Below, piece by piece: positions 1-6,335 of a stretch of DNA of 12,418 bases (the first letter of the stretch is position 1; each line of letters starts with the position of its first letter). Source of the DNA: Lachnospiraceae bacterium UBA3772 (lineage in GTDB: Bacteria > Bacillota > Clostridia > Lachnospirales > Lachnospiraceae); contig DFFQ01000200.1 of assembly GCA_002371025.1 (NCBI GenBank), positions 1 to 12,418 on the forward strand, written 5' to 3'. The position numbers and the translations under genes are program-made. The notes below the pieces were generated by a model. It saw only the letters and a list, made by a program, of their open reading frames with translations. It was not told the origin of the DNA and searched no databases.

Positions 1-72
1 CGCCAGCCAATAACTATATTTTTGGGGGATGGCGGCCGGCACCGGGTGCCAGCCAAATATCTATGGGGGGGG
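1..72. repeat. GC-rich imperfect direct repeat with hairpins and G runs
   Basis: The 9-mer GCCAGCCAA occurs at 2-10 and again at 48-56, a period of 46 bases. Each copy is followed by an AT-rich stretch containing CTAT and then a G run (G5 at 24-28, G8 at 65-72), so these look like two degenerate copies of one unit, the first possibly cut by the window edge. Between them, 34-43 and 45-54 form a 10-bp inverted repeat around a single base; its one imperfect position is a G-U wobble in the minus-strand RNA. Bases 1-8 also pair with 27-34 at 7 of 8 positions. The block lies just past the stop codon of the DUF4956 gene. The hairpin has no T tract after it on the minus strand, so it is not a classical terminator. 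It could be the edge of a dispersed intergenic repeat; the family is not recognised. Confidence 0.6.
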
Positions 73-79
73 AAGGTAT

Positions 80-757
80 TTATAGCTCATCAGACTGGGT
101 AACTGGTCTTTGAAGAGCTATCTCTAGATTGCCATTTTTTGTTCTAAGTTCATCCACCATTTCTTTTACAGATGTACCTCTGCTAAGGAGAACTCTATAT
201 CTGAGTTTATATAAGCTGCCCATATTAGCAGTCTTTACTTCTTCAAGTTCATACGAAATAAGATATTTACTTAAAATCTCATCAAATTTTCCTTCAAAAT
301 CAAGACCTTCAGGTACCTGAATCTTAAGGATACGTTCTTCCTTCTTCATGCTTCCAAAATCAGCCACAGTAAGGATCATCATTATTACAGATATACCAAC
401 CGCTGCTATTACAGCCATTACAATATATCCCATACCTGTTGCAAGACCTACAGCCATTACAAGGAATATTGCAGATATTTCCTGCCCTTTACCGGCTGCA
501 GATCTGAATCTTACCAGGCTGAAGGCTCCAGCCACAGCAACACCAGCGCCTATATTTCCATTTACCATCATTATAACTATCTGTACTATTGCAGGAAGGA
601 CTACGAGACTTATAAGGAAACTCTTTGAGCACTGATTATTGATCCTATATATAAAAGCAACAAAGAAACCACAAAGTATTGATGTAAGTGATGCTATAAG
701 CATCTGCTCTCCGGTTAACGATGTTGTTGTAAAGATTGTTCCAAAAATACTAAGCAT
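80..757 (-). CDS. DUF4956 family membrane protein
   Basis: This is a 225-residue membrane protein of the DUF4956 family, whose biochemical role is not established. Four hydrophobic segments are visible at about residues 18-37, 46-66, 94-113 and 114-133, followed by a soluble, probably cytoplasmic C-terminal domain (about 134-225). The hallmark is the conserved loop GAFSLVRFRSAAGKGQE at about 77-93, between the second and third segments. ATG at 757 is chosen because AGGAGG at 771-766 sits 8 nt upstream. A longer frame from GTG at 766 would begin inside that ribosome binding site. The start overlaps the stop of the VTC-domain gene by 8 nt (ATGCTTAG), so the two are probably translationally coupled. 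VTC-domain proteins and DUF4956 proteins are often neighbours in bacteria, which suggests a joint role, perhaps anchoring the polymerase or passing polyphosphate at the membrane. That role is inference. Confidence 0.88.
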   Translation of the reverse strand: MLSIFGTIFTTTSLTGEQMLIASLTSILCGFFVAFIYRINNQCSKSFLISLVVLPAIVQIVIMMVNGNIGAGVAVAGAFSLVRFRSAAGKGQEISAIFLVMAVGLATGMGYIVMAVIAAVGISVIMMILTVADFGSMKKEERILKIQVPEGLDFEGKFDEILSKYLISYELEEVKTANMGSLYKLRYRVLLSRGTSVKEMVDELRTKNGNLEIALQRPVTQSDEL

Positions 758-1547
758 AGCAGGCACCTCCTCTATTTAATCTCTCTCTTCTTTCACTATA
801 AATAAAACTTTTTTCTTTTTCATATTCTTTTACCATCGCTTCTTCTCTTTCTATTCCTATCATTTCCAGATAACCTCTTCCATATTTTGAAAAAGATGTA
901 GGAAATATACCTAATTCACTAAACATTTTAGATAGCTCAATTGGAAATGCATTTCCAATCTTTACTTCCATCAGATACTGTCCTTTCTCTAATATTTCCT
1001 TTCCATAATTTCCTTTCTTTAAGGAAAGATCCTTAGTTCTCCAGGTTATATCCTTATCGAAGGTTATTCGAAGTTTTGGATCTTCCACTCCTGCCATGGC
1101 AATCCTTTTATAACAGATTGCCATCTTAGGAGCTATTCCCGGATACATTTCTAAGAAGCTGTCTATTTCACGTCGAATCTGGGATTTATCTAAAAGCGCC
1201 TCTTTTTCTCCATTTAAGTAATCCACTGCTGTCTTATATGGCGCTGATATTCTTCTTTTATAAACAATTCCATCATACTTCTTCTTTATCTCTATGAAGC
1301 TGATACTGTCCTTTGATGCTGTACCATAGCTTCTTAATCTGAGTTTTTCTTTATAGAATGGTTTATCTAAAGAGGTCTGTATCAGATTAAAATTTTCTGT
1401 GTCATAATATATGTTTAAAATATCTGTTTCTCCATATCCATCAACTTCAGCATATCCTTTCAGCAGTTTTCTTAAGGCTTTATACTGTTCATGGGAAAGG
1501 AGATATTTTACTTCTTTTCTTTTAAATACATCCTGAAAATCACCCAT
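750..1547 (-). CDS. VTC domain-containing protein (CYTH-like polyphosphate polymerase)
   Basis: This 265-residue soluble protein resembles the catalytic VTC domain of the triphosphate tunnel/CYTH superfamily, known from yeast Vtc4 to polymerise the gamma-phosphate of ATP into polyphosphate. Visible tunnel residues are: KRKEVKY at 9-15 (the ExK-like first strand), EKLRLRSYG at 67-75 with the two arginines R70 and R72, FIEIKKK at 84-90, KRR at 97-99, R160 in RITFDKD, MEVK at 193-196 with the probable metal-binding E194, and FSKYGRGY at 219-226 with K221. No SPX domain or membrane segment is present, so the overlapping DUF4956 gene is the likely membrane partner. AAAGGGTG precedes the ATG. A TATAGT-like -10 lies at 1579-1584, but no convincing -35 was found. 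Polymerase activity is inferred from family residues; other bacterial members may act on different triphosphates. Confidence 0.88.
   Translation of the reverse strand: MGDFQDVFKRKEVKYLLSHEQYKALRKLLKGYAEVDGYGETDILNIYYDTENFNLIQTSLDKPFYKEKLRLRSYGTASKDSISFIEIKKKYDGIVYKRRISAPYKTAVDYLNGEKEALLDKSQIRREIDSFLEMYPGIAPKMAICYKRIAMAGVEDPKLRITFDKDITWRTKDLSLKKGNYGKEILEKGQYLMEVKIGNAFPIELSKMFSELGIFPTSFSKYGRGYLEMIGIEREEAMVKEYEKEKSFIYSERRERLNRGGACYA
766..771 (-). promoter_or_regulatory. Ribosome binding site deciding the DUF4956 start
   Basis: AGGAGG on the minus strand lies 8 nt before ATG at 757 and inside the 3' end of the VTC-domain gene. It rules out GTG at 766 as the start, because that codon overlaps the site itself. 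Confidence 0.85.
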
Positions 1548-1608
1548 TCAAATCACCCTTTCTGTTCTTGATGGACTTACTATATAATTTCAAACTTAAA
1601 AAAAACTT

Positions 1609-1664
1609 AAAAAAAAAGTCAAATGACAGAGTTTTTTATTAACAACTCTGTCACTTGACTTTTT
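1609..1664 (-). terminator. Rho-independent terminator of the antiporter gene
   Basis: Arms at 1613-1633 and 1644-1664 form a 21-bp stem with a 10-nt loop. The only imperfect pair is a G-U wobble in minus-strand RNA. A run of nine T follows on the minus strand (1617-1609). It lies about 20 nt past the antiporter stop. A shorter T run on the plus strand might give weak bidirectional function. Confidence 0.92.
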
Positions 1665-1683
1665 ATAGATTTTCTTTATTAAT

Positions 1684-2877
1684 TTAAGCTTCTGCTTTTT
1701 TCAAATGTTTCTCATCATAATTATAAATGGCTTTTAATATTATAGGTGTAATGATAGAGCTTGTTATTATAAGAAGAATAACCGCTGTAAAGAATTTGCT
1801 CTCCATCATTCCTACTTTAAGTCCGCGCTGTGCAACAATAAGAGCAACTTCTCCTCTTGTCATCATACCTACGCCAATCTTTAAAGCATCTGAATTCTTA
1901 TATTTAAGAACTTTTGATATTAATCCACATCCGATAATCTTTGTGACAAGTCCAACACAAACGAAACATGCCGCAAATATGAGAACTGTGGTATCTATCT
2001 CCTTAAGATTAGTCTGTAAACCGATACTTGCAAAGAATACCGGTCCAAAGATCATATATGAATTTATATCCATCTTTCTTTCAATATAAGATGAATCATC
2101 AAGAGAACTAAGTATAACACCAGCACAATAAGCACCTGTGATATCTGCTACTCCAAAATATTTATCCGCAACATATGAAAGTGCAAATGCCATTGCAAGC
2201 CCAAGGATCGGGATTCGTCTTGTATGTGGATATCTCTGATCAAGCTGTTTCATGATAAGGAACACACCATATCCCACTACAGCAGCAAGCATAAAGAAGA
2301 GTACTGTCTTAACAGCTACCATACCAAGATTACTTGATGGGTCTTTCAGACTTATAACACCTGTAAGTACAAGGATACCAATTACATCATCTATAATTGC
2401 TGCACTCATGATGGTAGTACCAACTTCTGTTGATATCTTGCCTAATTCACGAAGAGCCTGGACAGTTATACTAACTGATGTAGCAGTAAGTATGGTTCCG
2501 ATAAAGACTGCATGAAGGAATTTTTCACTTCCAAATGGTGCAAATCCATAAAAACACATAAAAAGGATTGTTCCACCGATAAGTGGCACCACAACACCAA
2601 AGCAGGCTATAAGTGTAGCTTTGATCCCTGATTTTTTAAGCTGCTGAATATTTGTTCCAAGTCCAGCAGAAAACATAAGAAGAATAACACCTATTTCTGC
2701 CATACCTGAAAGAAATCCGTTACTTGATACAATACCCATAACTGAAGGGCCTATAAGAAGTCCTGCAATTATCTCTCCTGCTACCTGTGGCGCCTTACAT
2801 CTTCTGGCTAATAGTCCAAAGGACTTAGTTGCTATGATAATAATGGCCAAATCTCTTAATATACTAAGCGTATCCAT
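1684..2877 (-). CDS. Cation:proton antiporter, CPA2 family (NapA/GerN/KefB-like)
   Basis: This 397-residue integral membrane protein has about 12-13 hydrophobic segments and matches the Na+(K+)/H+ exchanger fold of the CPA2 family. TATSVSITVQAL at 131-142 corresponds to the unwound helix motif. IIDDVIGIL at 161-169 carries the paired aspartates D163-D164 that bind the exchanged ion and proton in electrogenic members. FFASIGLQ at 281-288 and GMMTRGEVALIV at 337-348 are further family signatures. The protein ends shortly after the last membrane segment in a short lysine-rich tail, so it lacks the C-terminal RCK/TrkA-N domain of full KefB/KefC. This favours a GerN/NapA-like exchanger, but the ion (Na+ or K+) cannot be read from sequence. 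GGGAGG lies 7 nt before the ATG. It appears monocistronic, with its own promoter and terminator. Confidence 0.92.
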   Translation of the reverse strand: MDTLSILRDLAIIIIATKSFGLLARRCKAPQVAGEIIAGLLIGPSVMGIVSSNGFLSGMAEIGVILLMFSAGLGTNIQQLKKSGIKATLIACFGVVVPLIGGTILFMCFYGFAPFGSEKFLHAVFIGTILTATSVSITVQALRELGKISTEVGTTIMSAAIIDDVIGILVLTGVISLKDPSSNLGMVAVKTVLFFMLAAVVGYGVFLIMKQLDQRYPHTRRIPILGLAMAFALSYVADKYFGVADITGAYCAGVILSSLDDSSYIERKMDINSYMIFGPVFFASIGLQTNLKEIDTTVLIFAACFVCVGLVTKIIGCGLISKVLKYKNSDALKIGVGMMTRGEVALIVAQRGLKVGMMESKFFTAVILLIITSSIITPIILKAIYNYDEKHLKKAEA

Positions 2878-2919
2878 TATAAATCCTCCCGCTTTTATTA
2901 ATAAAATACAACTTTATCT

Positions 2920-2948
2920 ATAATAGATTTAAAAAGTCCTTTTGTAAA
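2920..2948 (-). promoter_or_regulatory. Predicted sigma-A-type promoter of the antiporter gene
   Basis: TTTACA (2948-2943), a 17-nt spacer and TATTAT (2925-2920) lie on the minus strand, about 42 nt upstream of the antiporter ATG and directly after the trxB terminator. Confidence 0.65.
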
Positions 2949-2950
2949 GC

Positions 2951-2995
2951 AAAAAAAACAGGCCTAATAATGAGTTTCCCCAATATTAGACCTGT
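2951..2995 (-). terminator. Rho-independent terminator of trxB
   Basis: Arms at 2958-2969 and 2984-2995 form a 12-bp stem with one G-U wobble in the minus-strand RNA, followed by eight T (2958-2951 on the minus strand). It starts just after the trxB stop. Confidence 0.9.
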
Positions 2996-3000
2996 GTTAT

Positions 3001-3906
3001 TTACTTAATAAACTGGCACGCTTTAAGACCTGCAACTGCTCCATCTGAAACAGCTGTTGCAAGCTGACGCACCTCCTTAATTCTGCAGTCACCTGCTGTA
3101 AATATTCCCGGAGTCCTGGTTTTTAAATCTTCTGTAGCAATGATATAACCGGCTTCATTAATATCAGCCACATTTATAAAGCCCTTATTATCAGGCTCCT
3201 GACCTATTGCTATAAAAAGCCCCGAAATCTCTATTACTTTTTCTTCATCAGTCTTATTATTCTTAACTCTTATCCCTGAAAGTCTGTCTTCCCCAAGGAT
3301 TTCTATAATATTAGAATTAAGGACGAATGAAACATTTTCCTTACTCTTTAGTAATTCAAGACTCGCCTTGTCTCCTCTGAATTCTTCACGTCTATGAATA
3401 ACATAAACTTTACTGCAATAATTTGAGAGAAATAATGCATCTTCAATAGCTGTATTTCCACCGCCATTAACCGCAACATCCATCCCCTTAAAAAATGCTC
3501 CATCGCATGTAGCACAATAAGAAATTCCCTTTCCGGTAAATTCCTCTTCTTTATCAAGTAGAAGATGTCTGTTCTTTGCTCCTGTGGCGATTATAACAGC
3601 CTGTGCATCATAAGAAGCCCCTGACGCAGTATATACTGTTTTATATTCACCCTTATCCTCTATCTTATCAGCTTTTTCATATTTGATCTCTGCACCAAGG
3701 CCTGTAGCCTGTTCGTAAAGAGACATGGCAAAATCAAATCCACTGATCTTTTTAATTCCAGGATAATTTTCTATTTCCAATGTGTTTACTATCTGGCCGC
3801 CAAAGCTTCCTGCCTCAAGCAAAACAGCCTGTTTTCCAGATCTTTCCACATATATTGCAGCAGCCAGCCCTGCAGGGCCGGCTCCTATAATGATAACATC
3901 TATCAT
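3001..3906 (-). CDS. trxB: Thioredoxin-disulfide reductase
   Basis: This 301-residue FAD enzyme uses NADPH to reduce oxidised thioredoxin in the cytoplasm. The order of motifs is that of low-molecular-weight TrxB: the FAD-binding GAGPAG at 8-13, the redox-active CATC at 131-134 followed by DG, the NADPH Rossmann motif GGGNTA at 148-153, HRREEFR at 171-177 (the arginines that read the NADPH 2'-phosphate), and the second FAD motif TPGIFTAGDCR at 265-275. Length is normal for the family. The intact HRRxxxR motif argues against the ferredoxin-dependent clostridial type. It lies 7 nt downstream of an OhrR-type regulator gene, so both are probably on one mRNA. The nearest Shine-Dalgarno-like sequence, AGAGG, is about 15 nt from the ATG and inside the regulator gene, so translation may depend on coupling. 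Confidence 0.96.
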   Translation of the reverse strand: MIDVIIIGAGPAGLAAAIYVERSGKQAVLLEAGSFGGQIVNTLEIENYPGIKKISGFDFAMSLYEQATGLGAEIKYEKADKIEDKGEYKTVYTASGASYDAQAVIIATGAKNRHLLLDKEEEFTGKGISYCATCDGAFFKGMDVAVNGGGNTAIEDALFLSNYCSKVYVIHRREEFRGDKASLELLKSKENVSFVLNSNIIEILGEDRLSGIRVKNNKTDEEKVIEISGLFIAIGQEPDNKGFINVADINEAGYIIATEDLKTRTPGIFTAGDCRIKEVRQLATAVSDGAVAGLKACQFIK

Positions 3907-3913
3907 ATTAGAT

Positions 3914-4351
3914 TTACTTTTCCTCTACATTTGCAAGGATCTTATATAAAAGTTTATATAATGTCTCTGCCTCTCCTGCTTCAAGACCCATGCACTTACG
4001 CATTTCTTCAGGTACACCCTTCATTTTATCCTGAAGAGCTTTTCCCTTTTCAGTTAATTCGAGCACACGATTTCTTTCATCCATAAATGCTCTTTTTCTA
4101 TTGATAAAACCTTTTTGTTCAAGCTTCTTTAATACTGGTGTAAGAGTACCTGAATCAAGGAATACTCTGTCTCCAAGATTTGTTACGTTAGTCTTATCCT
4201 CATCCCAGAGAACCATCATTACAATATACTGAGTATATGTAAGATCAAACTCTGAAAGCAGAGGTCTGTACTTTCTAACTATTTCTTTTGAACAAGCATA
4301 AAGTGGAAAGCATAACTGGTTTTCAATTTTTAAACAATCGTATTTACTCAT
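3914..4351 (-). CDS. MarR family transcriptional regulator, OhrR type
   Basis: This 145-residue winged-helix repressor resembles OhrR, the organic hydroperoxide sensor. The N terminus contains ENQLCFPLYAC, in which C14 aligns with the peroxide-sensing Cys15 of Bacillus subtilis OhrR; Y28 and Y39 match Tyr29 and Tyr40, which contact that cysteine. The recognition helix region is LDSGTLTPVLKKLE at 65-78, and the wing carries DERNRV at 91-96. Further cysteines at 6, 20 and 120 leave open a two-cysteine or mixed-disulfide mechanism. AGAGGAG lies close to the ATG. OhrR usually controls an adjacent ohr peroxidase gene, but none is present; the next gene is trxB. Regulation of trxB, of itself, or of the upstream exporter are all possible. 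The sensor assignment rests on family residues and is not proven for this protein. Confidence 0.88.
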   Translation of the reverse strand: MSKYDCLKIENQLCFPLYACSKEIVRKYRPLLSEFDLTYTQYIVMMVLWDEDKTNVTNLGDRVFLDSGTLTPVLKKLEQKGFINRKRAFMDERNRVLELTEKGKALQDKMKGVPEEMRKCMGLEAGEAETLYKLLYKILANVEEK

Positions 4352-4403
4352 AATAACTCCTCTAAAAATTTATTATCTTTTACTAAGATTTCAGAACATA
4401 CAG

Positions 4404-4435
4404 TCTATAAGCATCAATTCAATTATTTAATAATT
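4404..4435 (-). promoter_or_regulatory. AT-rich palindrome and weak promoter upstream of the regulator
   Basis: AATTATT-T-AATAATT at 4421-4435 is a perfect 7-1-7 palindrome overlapping the last codons of the exporter gene. On the minus strand it covers a weak -35-like TTATTA (4433-4428), 18 nt from TATAGA (4409-4404). The layout fits an autorepressed MarR/OhrR promoter. AT-rich palindromes also arise by chance, and the -35 match is poor. Confidence 0.35.
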
Positions 4436-6335
4436 AAGCAGAAAGTCCCGTGTATAACTGATAATACTTACCTCGTTTAGCCAATAATTCATCATGTGTT
4501 CCTCTTTCTATTATTTTACCCTGTTCGAGTACCATAATACAATCAGAATTTTTAACTGTCGAAAGTCTGTGTGCAATAACGAACGTAGTTCTACCACTCA
4601 TTAGTTTATCCATACCTTCCTGAACGATCTTTTCAGTACGGGTATCGATAGATGAAGTTGCTTCATCCAGGATCAAAGCAGGTGGATCTGCAACAGCCGC
4701 TCTTGCAATAGCCAGTAACTGCCTCTGCCCCTGACTCAGATTTCCTCCATCACTTGCTAATATTGTATCATATCCATCCGGCAATTGTCTTATAAAATCA
4801 TCGGCGTTTGCAAGTTTTGCTGCTTCAATACATTCTTCATCTGTTGCATCCAGGCGTCCATACCTTATATTTTCCATAACTGACGTGGAAAAAAGATGTG
4901 TTTCCTGAAGCACAAGTCCGAGAGATTTTCTCAGATCTCCCTTTCTGATCTTATTAACATTTATGCCATCATATCTGATCTTTCCATCCTGAATGTCATA
5001 AAAACGGTTAATAAGATTTGTTATGGTTGTCTTTCCAGCTCCTGTAGATCCTACGAAAGCAATCTTTTGTCCTGGAGTTGCATGTAATGTTACATTGTGA
5101 AGTACTATCTTATTATCTACGTAACCAAAATCCACATCATCCATTACAATGTCGCCTTCAAGTTTCTTATAATCTACACTCTTATCTGCCTGATGTACAT
5201 GTTTCCATGCCCAGACATTGGTTCTTTTTTCTGTTTCTTTAAGTTTTCCATCAGATGATTTTTCTGCATTTACAAGTGTAACATATCCTTCATCTGTTTC
5301 TTCCTCTTCATCCAGAAGCTTAAAGATTCTGTCTGCTCCGGCAAGAGCCATGATTATTGAATTAAGCTGCATTGAAACCTGATTTATCGGCATATTGAAT
5401 CCTTTATTATATTGAAGGAAACTTGCGAGACTTCCAAGTGTAAGTCCTGATACGCCGGATATAGCAAGTGCCGCACCAACCACTGTACAGATAACATATG
5501 AAAGATTTCCCATCTGAGCTGTTGTTGGCATAAGCACATTTGCATACATATTAGCATTATATGCACTATCAAAAAGCTGATCATTTATCTCATCAAACTT
5601 TTCAATACTTTCATCTTCATGACAGAATACCTTAACTACCTTCTGTCCAGCCATCATTTCTTCGATATAACCGTTTGCACGCCCTATATCTTTTTGCTGT
5701 GCCATGAAATATTTTCCAGACTTACTGGATATCTTCTTTGTAACAAAAAGCATTCCAAATACCATAAGTAATGTCACAAGGGTAAGAGGAATATTAAGGA
5801 TTATCATACAGACAAGTACACCAATGATATTAATGGTACTTGAGAACAGCTGTGGTATTGACTGGCTTACCATCTGTCTTAATGTATCAATATCATTTGT
5901 ATACATTGACATAATATCACCATGCTGGTGAGAATCAAAGTACCTTATAGGAAGTCTCTCCATATGGGTAAACATGTCATTTCTAAGGTGCATCATAAAT
6001 CCCTGAGTTACATATACCATGATCCTGCCATATGTAAATGTGGCAAGTACACCTACTGCATAAAATGCTGCAACGCTGATTATCTTGTTTCTAAGCATTG
6101 TGAAATCAGGATGCTCAGATTTTATCAGTGGCACTATGTAGTCATCAATAAGGGTCTGTATAAACATGGTTCCCTGCAGATTTGCAAGAACACTTATTAT
6201 TATACAGATAAATACAATTATTAAATGAATCTTATAATATTTAAATAAATAACCTAGAAGGCGTTTAATAACTGCCTTAGGATCTGTCACCGGGCTTTTC
6301 ATGCCTCTCGGTACTCTTCCTCCTGGTGCTGGCAT
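4434..6335 (-). CDS. Heterodimeric ABC exporter, ATP-binding/permease subunit with catalytic site
   Basis: This 633-residue half-transporter has an N-terminal six-helix type I exporter domain (about 35-340), an unusual linker of about 50 residues (343-393), and a nucleotide-binding domain (about 394-630). Motifs are Walker A GSTGAGKT (429-436), Q-loop Q477, signature LSQGQ (533-537, not LSGGQ), Walker B ALILDE with catalytic E558, and the switch histidine H589 in IAHR. The consensus catalytic residues with a variant signature mark it as the TM288/BmrD-like half of a heterodimer. The start overlaps the partner's stop by one base (TAATG), with AGGAGG 9 nt upstream, indicating coupled synthesis. 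Substrate is unknown; the family exports drugs, lipids or peptides. Downstream, an OhrR-type regulator follows after 82 nt with no obvious terminator. Confidence 0.94.
   Translation of the reverse strand: MPAPGGRVPRGMKSPVTDPKAVIKRLLGYLFKYYKIHLIIVFICIIISVLANLQGTMFIQTLIDDYIVPLIKSEHPDFTMLRNKIISVAAFYAVGVLATFTYGRIMVYVTQGFMMHLRNDMFTHMERLPIRYFDSHQHGDIMSMYTNDIDTLRQMVSQSIPQLFSSTINIIGVLVCMIILNIPLTLVTLLMVFGMLFVTKKISSKSGKYFMAQQKDIGRANGYIEEMMAGQKVVKVFCHEDESIEKFDEINDQLFDSAYNANMYANVLMPTTAQMGNLSYVICTVVGAALAISGVSGLTLGSLASFLQYNKGFNMPINQVSMQLNSIIMALAGADRIFKLLDEEEETDEGYVTLVNAEKSSDGKLKETEKRTNVWAWKHVHQADKSVDYKKLEGDIVMDDVDFGYVDNKIVLHNVTLHATPGQKIAFVGSTGAGKTTITNLINRFYDIQDGKIRYDGINVNKIRKGDLRKSLGLVLQETHLFSTSVMENIRYGRLDATDEECIEAAKLANADDFIRQLPDGYDTILASDGGNLSQGQRQLLAIARAAVADPPALILDEATSSIDTRTEKIVQEGMDKLMSGRTTFVIAHRLSTVKNSDCIMVLEQGKIIERGTHDELLAKRGKYYQLYTGLSA

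Noticed and set aside
34..54. The GC-rich hairpin as a Rho-independent terminator for the VTC/DUF4956 operon
   Set aside because: On the minus strand the stem is followed by GCCGCCATCCCCC and not by a T tract, so it does not fit the classical form, although a structural role at the 3' end remains possible.
348..635. A 95-codon plus-strand open frame opposite the DUF4956 gene, rich in Ile, Thr and Pro
   Set aside because: The composition is that of the reverse complement of membrane helix codons; it has no ribosome binding site and is antisense to the real gene.
764..766. GTG at 766 as the start of the DUF4956 protein, adding three residues
   Set aside because: The codon overlaps the AGGAGG site that is ideally spaced for ATG at 757.
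1579..1622. A promoter for the VTC gene using TTGACT at 1622-1617 and TATATA at 1586-1581
   Set aside because: The spacing is 30 nt, and the TTGACT is part of the antiporter terminator stem; no properly spaced -35 was found.
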